A stretch of DNA of 64,000 nucleotides from Paraphotobacterium marinum (GTDB taxonomy: Bacteria; Pseudomonadota; Gammaproteobacteria; Enterobacterales; Vibrionaceae), in contig NZ_CP022355.1 in the NCBI RefSeq assembly GCF_002216855.1, positions 1 through 64,000 of the forward strand. Reading direction: 5' to 3'. The first letter of the stretch is position 1, and each line of letters begins with the position of its first letter. Made by a program: the position numbers and the translations under genes. This document shows, in pieces, positions 46,436-54,067 of this stretch. The notes beneath the pieces are model-generated. The model was not told the DNA's origin and searched no databases. It saw only the letters and a list, made by a program, of their open reading frames with translations.

Positions 46436-47513
46436 ACCTAAATTAGGGTTTTTATATTTTGATTATGTTTTGCAATTTTTTAATAAGAGTAATTTTAAAG
46501 GGTGGCCTGAAAAAATTGAAACTGTTACGTATCACTGGGATAATCAGATAGATGCTTTTATAGATGAAGTAAAAAGAAAAAAAGTTGATGTCTTGATAGG
46601 CAATATCCCGGCCACTGCCTATGAAACATTTGTTAAAATTTCGAAAAAAATTCCTCATATAAAATTTATTCCCTCAATTGAAAGTCAGTTTTGTAATCGT
46701 TCAAAAGAAAATGTGACACTTTTCTGTGAAGCACATAAATTATCAGCACCTAATACAAATATTTTTTACAACAAAGAAGAAAGGGACAATTTTATAGAAA
46801 AAACCCACTATCCTAAAATTGTCAAACGTTCATATGGACCATCTAACTACGGGGGTTATTTTGTCCATAAAGTGGATACAAAATCAGAAATGCAAAAGCT
46901 ATTTGCTGAAAAAAAATATCACCCTGCGTATATACAAGATTATGTACCTTTAACAGCTGACATTCGTGTCATGTTAATTGGGCATAAGCCTGTGTGTGCC
47001 TTTTGGAGAAGACCCGCTAAAGGACAATGGCTTACAAATACAAGTCAGGGTGGCTCAATGGATTATGCTAATGTACCGGAAGAGGTTTTAAATTTAGCTA
47101 TCAAAGCTTCAAAGGCAGCCAAAGCAGAATACTGGGCTTGTGATATTGCAATTGATAATAAAAATAATATAAAAATCTTAGAATGCGCGACTGCATTTGC
47201 GGCCTTTCCCTACATACGTGACTGGATTGGTCAATATCTAATGGCCATCCTAGCTCCAAATGAATTTAATATGCCAAACATACCCCATCGTAATTGGGAG
47301 GAAATTGGTAAAATTAATTCATCACTTTTAAGGACGATGCGAGACATAAGTTTCTCAAAACATGTCCCTTTTTATTCTGAAACTGGAGAGTTAATGGCAA
47401 GTGTTGAGTTTGATAACAATCAAAATTTACCAGAGATATCGATGTTAAACTGGTATAAAAAACATATGGAATTTCATCTTAACAAAAATAAAGAGAAGGA
47501 CCTTGTCGTTTAA
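46425..47513 (+). CDS. RimK-like ATP-grasp ligase 2
   Basis: The 362-residue protein has a related but distinct ATP-grasp core: HYPKIVKRSYGPSNYGGYFV, TADIRVMLIGHKPVCAFWRR, KGQWLTNTSQGGSMDYAN and ACDIAIDNKNNIKILECATA. The final asparagine-containing metal motif of ligase 1 (EVNG) is ECAT here, so metal binding may be altered. An AGGAGAG site lies upstream and the start overlaps ligase 1. The pair could act in sequence or as a heterodimer; this is inference. Confidence 0.77.
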   Translation: MNTRPKLGFLYFDYVLQFFNKSNFKGWPEKIETVTYHWDNQIDAFIDEVKRKKVDVLIGNIPATAYETFVKISKKIPHIKFIPSIESQFCNRSKENVTLFCEAHKLSAPNTNIFYNKEERDNFIEKTHYPKIVKRSYGPSNYGGYFVHKVDTKSEMQKLFAEKKYHPAYIQDYVPLTADIRVMLIGHKPVCAFWRRPAKGQWLTNTSQGGSMDYANVPEEVLNLAIKASKAAKAEYWACDIAIDNKNNIKILECATAFAAFPYIRDWIGQYLMAILAPNEFNMPNIPHRNWEEIGKINSSLLRTMRDISFSKHVPFYSETGELMASVEFDNNQNLPEISMLNWYKKHMEFHLNKNKEKDLVV

Positions 47514-47546
47514 TTTTGTTACAACTTTCAAATAAAGAGATTTTTA

Positions 47547-50189
47547 ATGAAAAAGAGATATTTATCATATTTAGATGCAATAGATAAATTGGAAGAGTTC
47601 CAGTCAAAGTATCCAGAGTTAATCAAACTTGAAACCATTGGATATACACATGAAGAAAGGCCCATAAAGCTTGCTATACTTGCAAAAGATTTATCTGTAG
47701 CACATATTAAGCCTGCTCTTTTATTTACAGGGACTATCCATGCAAGAGAATGGATTGGGATTGAGTTAGGGATTTCTTTAATTGAACATATATTAACAAA
47801 TATATCTAGCAATCCAGAACTAGATAATACTTTAACGAAAAATACGCTATATATCGTGCCCTGTTTAAATCCAGATGGATTTGAGTACTCTCAAAAACAT
47901 TTTTCATTTTGGAGAAAAAATCGTAGAAAAAATAGCGATGGAAGCTATGGCGTTGATCTGAATAGAAACTTTTCTGTAAATTTCAAATCATCAAACAATA
48001 CATCTTCCAATGTTTATGGGGGGCCATACCCTTTTTCAGAACCTGAAACACAAGCGATTCGTGATTTTGTTGAAGAGCATAGCAATATAACCATTGCACT
48101 TGATTATCACTCTCAGGGAAATGTTTTTTTTCCGGCTCATAAATTTAATCACGAGGCGGAAATTGAAGGATCTGATTTAAATATTTTATGTGCCAACATG
48201 GCTAATGAAATATATAAAGTATCTGGCAGAAAATATGGCATTCATAGAGGGAAACCGCCAACAAACCTTATCCATGGTAGTGGACGTGAATATTATTATC
48301 ACAAAGGTATCTTGTCAACCGTGGTTGAAGTTGGCACAAGAAATATACCTGACTACCTATTGAATATGACTGAAAGTATTCATGAAAACATTCCGGCTGT
48401 TTTATATGCGCTAAGCTGTGCTCAAAACTATTCAACACATGCTCCTTCAAGACCTTCTTGCCTCAAGATTGATGAATTAAAATTTCAAAATGTGACGCTT
48501 AAGTGGGACAATGATCTTAAGGACAATGAAGTATATGAGTTATACAGAAGTACTGATCCTAAAAAGCCCTGTAATGAATCAAATAAAATTGCAATTACAA
48601 CCAACAATTATTTTATAGACACAAATGTAAAGAGCTATCAAAGATATTTTTACGCACTTAGAAAGCTAAATTATGAACTAAAGATTGCCTCTCCATTCGC
48701 CCCTATTCTAAAAATACAGACCTTACTAGAAAAAAATGAATTAGCTCATACTTTTTTCCCAAACAAAAAAGAAATTGGGTATGTTGGTCAAAAAACACAA
48801 AAAAGTAATCACGAACACTTTGGCAATAACTCTCTATTTGTTGGAGTAAATAAAATCAAAGGAGTATGTTTTGGTGTTATCAATTTTGATCTAATGAAAC
48901 TGCCAAGTGAGTCTATATTAAAAAGTGCGAAATTGTATTTATATCCAATGAATCGAGTTGCAGCAAAAATAGAAAATTATGGTTCATGGTCATTTTCAAT
49001 AATAGATCGTAATTCAATTGATGATATTACTAACTTTCAGCAAATAGAAAATGCTGAAGTCATTGCTAATTTAGGGTATCAGATTGAATCAGATAAAATG
49101 ACACAAGGGATATGGTTATGTTGGAACTTCAATGGTAATGAATTAAAATTACTCCGCAAACAAATTGAAGAAGGTCATCTTTTACTGAGAATGCAGGGGC
49201 CTAAAAAACTCCCAATCAATAATGACTCACAAGTCATGCAATTTGATATTGGTTATGGTAAGTTTGGGGGCGGTATTCACTACAGACCTAGTCTAGAGAT
49301 TCAATATTCTCTTCGACCCAAATCTTTTGAAATTAATTCTTTTATAACTCAGTCGCTTAATGCCTCGCAAAATATCTCTAATGAAATTAAATCAGGATAT
49401 GATTCCGAGGGACTCCCTATATTTTCCACATTAAGTTTTAATTGTAGCTCTTTAGATTCAGTTGAAAATCTTGTAATTACCGATGCTTATCTAGAGCTAA
49501 AGTCAAACGGAGCATCTAATAACAATAGCAATGTTCGTTACGCTATTGAAATGACAAAAGATAATCATTTGAATTACTCAACAATTAAAGATGTGACTTT
49601 GCACAGCGAAATATTAGGTTATGAAATTAATATTAAGGATATGTATAAAAAAGAACCTCAAATATTTCAGTTTGATAGTTCATCCAAGCACACCTTAGAA
49701 CAATTAATTTCTAGAAAAGAGCCATTCATTAATTTCATCATCCGCCCAAACACACCCAACTTTGAAAAAAACATTACAGGAAACTGGTCTAGCGCTAGTT
49801 TGCATATTAAGTATATATCAAAAAGACTTAATCCTATTGATGAGCCAAAATCTTTATCTGCTAACATCGAAAATAATGTAGTCAAATTAAGCTGGGAACG
49901 CTCTCAACATCCTGATTTTGTCGGCTCTTACGTAGTAAGAAATAATTTTAACCCGCCTTCAAACCCTATGGACGGTGTTAAAATATATGCTGGGCAGGAT
50001 AGCTTTACCTATGATAATTTTGGTAATCCCAATATCCCAAAATATTATGCGGTATTTTTTTATGATAATGTCCCCAATTACTCTAAACCAAATACAATAT
50101 TTTTTAATTCAGACCAATCATATGAACATATTCAAAATGAATTCGAGGCTCAAGATATTGAAGAACAAAGGTATATGAATGGTGATTAA
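47547..50189 (+). CDS. large M14 zinc carboxypeptidase with C-terminal beta-sandwich domains
   Basis: The 880-residue protein starts directly with an M14 peptidase domain (about 1-300). Zinc ligands are H65 and E68 in TIHAREW and H188 in LDYHSQG; the catalytic Glu is E261 in VVEVGT, and LNPDGFEYS and GVDLNRNF form the substrate site. After about residue 320 follow an Fn3-like piece (VTLKWDNDLKDNEVYELYRS), one or two DNRLRE-like beta domains (ILKSAKLYLYP; ITDAYLELKSN) and a final Fn3-like domain (VVKLSWERSQHP). No signal peptide is seen, unusual for this architecture. It follows the ligases by 33 bases and ends at a strong terminator. Confidence 0.83.
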   Translation: MKKRYLSYLDAIDKLEEFQSKYPELIKLETIGYTHEERPIKLAILAKDLSVAHIKPALLFTGTIHAREWIGIELGISLIEHILTNISSNPELDNTLTKNTLYIVPCLNPDGFEYSQKHFSFWRKNRRKNSDGSYGVDLNRNFSVNFKSSNNTSSNVYGGPYPFSEPETQAIRDFVEEHSNITIALDYHSQGNVFFPAHKFNHEAEIEGSDLNILCANMANEIYKVSGRKYGIHRGKPPTNLIHGSGREYYYHKGILSTVVEVGTRNIPDYLLNMTESIHENIPAVLYALSCAQNYSTHAPSRPSCLKIDELKFQNVTLKWDNDLKDNEVYELYRSTDPKKPCNESNKIAITTNNYFIDTNVKSYQRYFYALRKLNYELKIASPFAPILKIQTLLEKNELAHTFFPNKKEIGYVGQKTQKSNHEHFGNNSLFVGVNKIKGVCFGVINFDLMKLPSESILKSAKLYLYPMNRVAAKIENYGSWSFSIIDRNSIDDITNFQQIENAEVIANLGYQIESDKMTQGIWLCWNFNGNELKLLRKQIEEGHLLLRMQGPKKLPINNDSQVMQFDIGYGKFGGGIHYRPSLEIQYSLRPKSFEINSFITQSLNASQNISNEIKSGYDSEGLPIFSTLSFNCSSLDSVENLVITDAYLELKSNGASNNNSNVRYAIEMTKDNHLNYSTIKDVTLHSEILGYEINIKDMYKKEPQIFQFDSSSKHTLEQLISRKEPFINFIIRPNTPNFEKNITGNWSSASLHIKYISKRLNPIDEPKSLSANIENNVVKLSWERSQHPDFVGSYVVRNNFNPPSNPMDGVKIYAGQDSFTYDNFGNPNIPKYYAVFFYDNVPNYSKPNTIFFNSDQSYEHIQNEFEAQDIEEQRYMNGD

Positions 50190-50220
50190 TATCTAATTTT
50201 GTTCGGCATAATCATTTTAA

Positions 50221-50267
50221 AAAAAAATGCACATACCAAAATAGTATGTGCATTTTAATTTTTTTTT
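50221..50267. terminator. rho-independent terminator, bidirectional
   Basis: AAAATGCACATAC (50224-50236) pairs perfectly with GTATGTGCATTTT (50244-50256) around a seven-base loop. A-rich sequence flanks the left and T-rich the right, so it can stop both the M14 operon and the convergent nitroreductase gene. Confidence 0.9.
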
Positions 50268-50356
50268 TAGAAAAACTCTTTAACTAATCCACCACTAACT
50301 CAACACTACGACACTATTTGAATTACAAATCCAACTTAGTATTGAAGGGCTAGCAT

Positions 50357-51025
50357 TTATAAATTTATAATCACTTCTTTTTCTGGTAAGCGAGATTTAG
50401 GTAATTTGGCATTATAATCCTCTTCTTTTTTAGAATACCCAATGGCTAATGCTACATGACACTCGAAGCCTCCTAATTCATCAGAAAAGCTTTGTTTCAC
50501 CAAATCTATATCAATTCCTTCCATTGAAGTACTACCAATATTCATTCTAGCTAGTGTATGAATAATATTCCCAAAAGCGATATATGTTTGAGCTTTGGTC
50601 CAATTCCCATTGAATCCAAAGTTGTCAGTATTTAATTCAGCAAACACATATGCTCCTAATTTTTCATCTCTATTGCGTTCTGGGGATATATCAGGATTAA
50701 TTCTACCCACAGCGAAATCTGCATCTATTACTTTTTGATAATCATTTTTAGTGTAATATGGATTGTGACAAAACAAAATGATAGCAGATGCATCTTTGGC
50801 ATGTTTCTGATTGAATTGGAATTTATTTGCAAATGTATCTGAAAATCTTTGTTTTGCTTCATCAGATTCAATAATAATAAATTTCCAGGGCTGAGAATTA
50901 ATGGAACTGACAGATAACCTCAAGGCTTCTTCTATAACTTTCATATCATCTTTTGAGATTTTTTTTGAAGCATCGTATTGTTTTACAGTGTATCTATTTT
51001 GTAAATCAGATATTATTGAACTCAT
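50357..51025 (-). CDS. NfsB-like NAD(P)H-dependent flavin nitroreductase
   Basis: The 222-residue protein (from the ATG at 51025; a longer start at 51061 adds a poor extension) has nitroreductase motifs: FMN-binding RYTVKQYDASKKI, LRLSVSSINSQPWKFIIIES and ASAIILFCHNPYY. The later QTYIAFGNIIHTLARMNIGS and SMEGIDIDLV resemble NfsB/dihydropteridine reductase. It would reduce quinones or nitroaromatics in the cytoplasm. It is a single gene between the M14 terminator and tRNA-Ser. Confidence 0.87.
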   Translation of the reverse strand: MSSIISDLQNRYTVKQYDASKKISKDDMKVIEEALRLSVSSINSQPWKFIIIESDEAKQRFSDTFANKFQFNQKHAKDASAIILFCHNPYYTKNDYQKVIDADFAVGRINPDISPERNRDEKLGAYVFAELNTDNFGFNGNWTKAQTYIAFGNIIHTLARMNIGSTSMEGIDIDLVKQSFSDELGGFECHVALAIGYSKKEEDYNAKLPKSRLPEKEVIINL

Positions 51026-51143
51026 AAAATATTTTCCAATTAGATTAAAAACTAAAATCAATATAGCATGGATATAACATAAAATTAATCTGAATATTGG
51101 AAATTGAGTATGTCAAATGTGGGATAATCATTGATATGAAAAA

Positions 51144-51234
51144 TGGCGGAGAGATAGGGATTTGAACCCTAGATACGCTACAAACGTATGCCGGTTTTCA
51201 AGACCGGTGCTTTCAACCACTCAGCCATCTCTCC
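51144..51234 (-). tRNA. tRNA-Ser (anticodon TGA)
   Basis: The minus strand gives a 91-base tRNA beginning GGAGAGATGGCTGAGTGG, with the anticodon stem CCGGT/ACCGG around TGA (51200-51198), a long variable arm as in tRNA-Ser, TTCAAAT-type T loop and an encoded CCA end. It reads UCA and related serine codons. Confidence 0.95.
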
Positions 51235-51418
51235 ATTTTGTTGTTCAAGATAATATAATTTTTCTTATCCCTTGTAAAGACATCTAGTGATTAAAAGGCT
51301 GTATTTTAATCAAATATATATTTTTTTTAAAATTAACATAATTTTTATTGCATTAAGAAACTTCTAAGATAATAATTAATAAGTGAAGGTTGATTTGGCA
51401 TGCGTTTCAGGAGGTAAA

Positions 51419-51601
51419 GTGTCTATTAACTCTATCGACAAAGATGATTTGCAAAATATCGAAAATTCAAAAGATTCTAAAGCAGTCAAAGAAGAGTCTG
51501 AAAAAAAAGCTTGTGCGCGAAGAAGAATTGAATTATTGAAGGATCTTAAAGATAGCGGCCTAACTTTAGAAGAAGCTAAAGATTTAGGACTTATTGATTA
51601 A
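51419..51601 (+). CDS. small acidic/basic protein, unknown
   Basis: The 60-residue frame begins at a GTG (51419) preceded closely by AGGAGGT; a longer reading from 51383 is possible. The first half is acidic and serine/lysine-rich. The second reads KKACARRRIELLKDLKDSGL, then TLEEAKDLGLI. The ARRRIE core faintly recalls the PA3496-type small proteins of gammaproteobacteria. A hairpin follows the stop. Function unknown. Confidence 0.5.
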   Translation: MSINSIDKDDLQNIENSKDSKAVKEESEKKACARRRIELLKDLKDSGLTLEEAKDLGLID

Positions 51602-51619
51602 AGGGAACGTTTTCCCTTT
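51600..51619. terminator. hairpin between the small ORF and nspC
   Basis: AAAGGGAA (51600-51607) and TTCCCTTT (51612-51619) form an eight-base stem with a CGTT loop. It starts in the stop codon of the small ORF and lies at the 3' end of convergent nspC. The T tract is short on either side. Confidence 0.45.
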
Positions 51620-52754
51620 ATCTTATAGTTTCGTCTGATAAAAATCTTTCAAAATCTGTATAGTCATAACTTTTCAGCAAATCAATCGTATTATCTAATC
51701 TTTTGCAAACGATACTCGGCATCTTTAATCCGTTAAACCAATTTAATTTAACCATAGTATAACCTGCACTATCTTCAATATGTAATCTTTGCCCTATTTC
51801 AAGAGGTTTATCAAAGTTAGCTTCACAGAATTGATCTCCAGCTAGACAAGAACAACTACCCACTACGTAATTATATGCACCATTTGAAGATGATTCTCTA
51901 ATTTGTGCTGGTTCATTATATATCAAGGTATCCAAACGATGAGCTTCAGTAGCACTATCTACGATAACAGTATTTTTTTGATTTTCTACAATATCTAAAA
52001 CAGTAACAACTAAATCGGTCGTTTTTGTTACAATAGCTTCACCTGGCTCTAGATAAACTGCAATATTAAATCGTTTAGAAAAGTCTTTCAGAGCCAGTGC
52101 AAGTTTTTTGATATCGTAATTTTCCCATGTAAAAAAAACACCACCCCCAAAACTAACCCATTTAAATTTATCAAAATAATAAGCATACTTTTCACTAATA
52201 TAATCGAGTGATTTTATAAAATTATCAGCATTTTTATTTTCACAATTGATATGGAACATACACCCATCAACATTATCATATAAGCTTTGAGTCATTTTTT
52301 CAAAAGGAACACCTAATCTAGAAAAAGGTCTTGCTGGATTTGCAAGATCCTGATTGGCGTAACTTATTCCAGGATTGAGCCTAATACCAATGGATTTATT
52401 TTCAACGTGTTTGTAAAATTTTAAAAATTGTGATTCTGAATTAAAAATTATTTTATCGGCATACTTTCTAACTTCAAGAATATCCTCTTCACTATAACCA
52501 ACACTATATGAATGTGTTTCTTTACCAAATTTCTCATATCCAAGTCGAACCTCATTTGGGCCACTACTTGTTGTTCCATCAAGATAGGGTTCAATAATCT
52601 TAAAAACTCCCCAAGTAGAAAAACACTTCAGTGCAAGAACTAACTTTACTCCAGAAAGACTTTTTAACAACTTAGCTTTTTCTAAATTTGCGATTAATTT
52701 TTTTTCGTCTATCAAAAAAAATGGGGTTTTGATCTTATCAATTTGATTTAACAT
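51618..52754 (-). CDS. nspC: NspC, carboxynorspermidine decarboxylase
   Basis: The 378-residue alanine-racemase-fold PLP enzyme carries the PLP lysine K43 ([13 protein letters not shown]), the glycine loop [22 protein letters not shown] and the active-site cysteine region [13 protein letters not shown]. It decarboxylates carboxynorspermidine to norspermidine, or carboxyspermidine to spermidine. It is the last gene of a three-gene operon in the same order as V. cholerae VC1625-VC1624-VC1623. Confidence 0.92.
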   Translation of the reverse strand: MLNQIDKIKTPFFLIDEKKLIANLEKAKLLKSLSGVKLVLALKCFSTWGVFKIIEPYLDGTTSSGPNEVRLGYEKFGKETHSYSVGYSEEDILEVRKYADKIIFNSESQFLKFYKHVENKSIGIRLNPGISYANQDLANPARPFSRLGVPFEKMTQSLYDNVDGCMFHINCENKNADNFIKSLDYISEKYAYYFDKFKWVSFGGGVFFTWENYDIKKLALALKDFSKRFNIAVYLEPGEAIVTKTTDLVVTVLDIVENQKNTVIVDSATEAHRLDTLIYNEPAQIRESSSNGAYNYVVGSCSCLAGDQFCEANFDKPLEIGQRLHIEDSAGYTMVKLNWFNGLKMPSIVCKRLDNTIDLLKSYDYTDFERFLSDETIR

Positions 52755-52816
52755 ATTCTAAAAATCCTATGTTTAAAAATCCATGTTGAATAAACATTAG
52801 TCAACATGGATAATAT

Positions 52817-54064
52817 TTATTTAGATAAATCCTTAATTTCTGGTTTCAGATCCCCTAAATCCTGGACATCCCATGAAAGCCCAATGTTAGGCATTAATTC
52901 AAGAAAGTGCTCAGGAGGCAATTGTTCCATATTAAACAATCCTTTTTCTGCCCAAAGACCTTTAAAGTACAACAAAGCACTCGTAATAGCAGGAACACCA
53001 GTCGTATATGCTATTGCCTGATGCTCAACATCTTCATAAGCCACTTCGTGATCAGCATTGTTGAAAATAAATATACTTTTGGACTTATTATCTTTTTTTC
53101 CTCTAACCCATGTACCTATACATGTTTGCCCTTTATAATTTGGAGCTAATGAAGTTGGTTCAGGTAACAATGCTTTCAAAAATTTCAAGGGTTCAATTTC
53201 TTGGCCATTAGGCATCGTGATAGCTTCGGAGCTTAATAACCCAATGTCTCTCATAACATTAAAGTAATTTAGATACTTATCTCCAAAGCCCATCCAAAAT
53301 TCAATTCTTTTTGCAGGAATAAATTCTTTCAGTGATCTTACTTCATCATGAGCCATTGAGTATACTTTGTGCTTGCCGATCATTGGGAAATCGAACTCCA
53401 TCATCCTGGTATGACATGGAACTTGATGCCAAGATTCATTTTCCCAATAAAATGAATCACCCTGAATTTCAAGCATGTTTGTTTCTGGATCAAAGTTTGT
53501 GGCAAATTTCTTACCATGATCACCTGCATTTACATCCATAACGTCAATCGAATCTATTTCATCAAAAAGTGATTTAGATGCATAAGCAGCAAAGACACTG
53601 ACAACACCAGGATCAAAGCCAGCACCCAAAATACCAGTTATACCAGCTTCTTTAAACTTATTCCTGAAATTCCATTGAGGATCATATGCTTCTGGGACTT
53701 GTTGACCTGGGCTACAAAGATCTGTTGCAACAGAAGTATCTAGATATGAGGTTTTTGTTTGGTAACAAGCCTCCATAATATTAACGTTAATCCATGGAGG
53801 ACCTGCATTAATGACCAATTTAGGCTTAACACTTTCGATTAGTGTAATCAGCGCTTCTAATGAATCTGCATTTACTTCATGAGCAATAATTTTTTTAGTT
53901 TGATCATGAAGATTATCTTTTTTATGTATAGATTGAATAATACTTTCGCATTTATTTATATTACGCGATGCGATATGTATATCCCCTAAAATATCATTAT
54001 TTTGTGCTGCTTTATGAGCAATAACCCATCCAACGCCTCCAGCACCAATTTGAAGAATAGTCAT
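52817..54064 (-). CDS. carboxynorspermidine dehydrogenase (saccharopine dehydrogenase family)
   Basis: The 415-residue protein starts with a Rossmann motif (ILQIGAGGVGWVIAHKAAQN) and has VINAGPPWINVNIMEACYQT and GILGAGFDPGVVSVFAAYA, as in saccharopine/carboxynorspermidine dehydrogenases. It condenses aspartate beta-semialdehyde with 1,3-diaminopropane (or putrescine) using NADPH. It lies three bases after the fusion enzyme that makes diaminopropane and upstream of nspC, which supports this role over lysine metabolism. Confidence 0.91.
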   Translation of the reverse strand: MTILQIGAGGVGWVIAHKAAQNNDILGDIHIASRNINKCESIIQSIHKKDNLHDQTKKIIAHEVNADSLEALITLIESVKPKLVINAGPPWINVNIMEACYQTKTSYLDTSVATDLCSPGQQVPEAYDPQWNFRNKFKEAGITGILGAGFDPGVVSVFAAYASKSLFDEIDSIDVMDVNAGDHGKKFATNFDPETNMLEIQGDSFYWENESWHQVPCHTRMMEFDFPMIGKHKVYSMAHDEVRSLKEFIPAKRIEFWMGFGDKYLNYFNVMRDIGLLSSEAITMPNGQEIEPLKFLKALLPEPTSLAPNYKGQTCIGTWVRGKKDNKSKSIFIFNNADHEVAYEDVEHQAIAYTTGVPAITSALLYFKGLWAEKGLFNMEQLPPEHFLELMPNIGLSWDVQDLGDLKPEIKDLSK

Positions 54065-54067
54065 TTT

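Noticed and set aside
47490-47512. GTCGTTTA near the end of ATP-grasp gene 2 as a sigma-28 site
   Set aside because: No TAAA-like element lies 15 bases upstream and it is inside coding sequence.
52817-53541. Several plus-strand open frames of 69-80 codons
   Set aside because: They are shadows of the carboxynorspermidine dehydrogenase gene.
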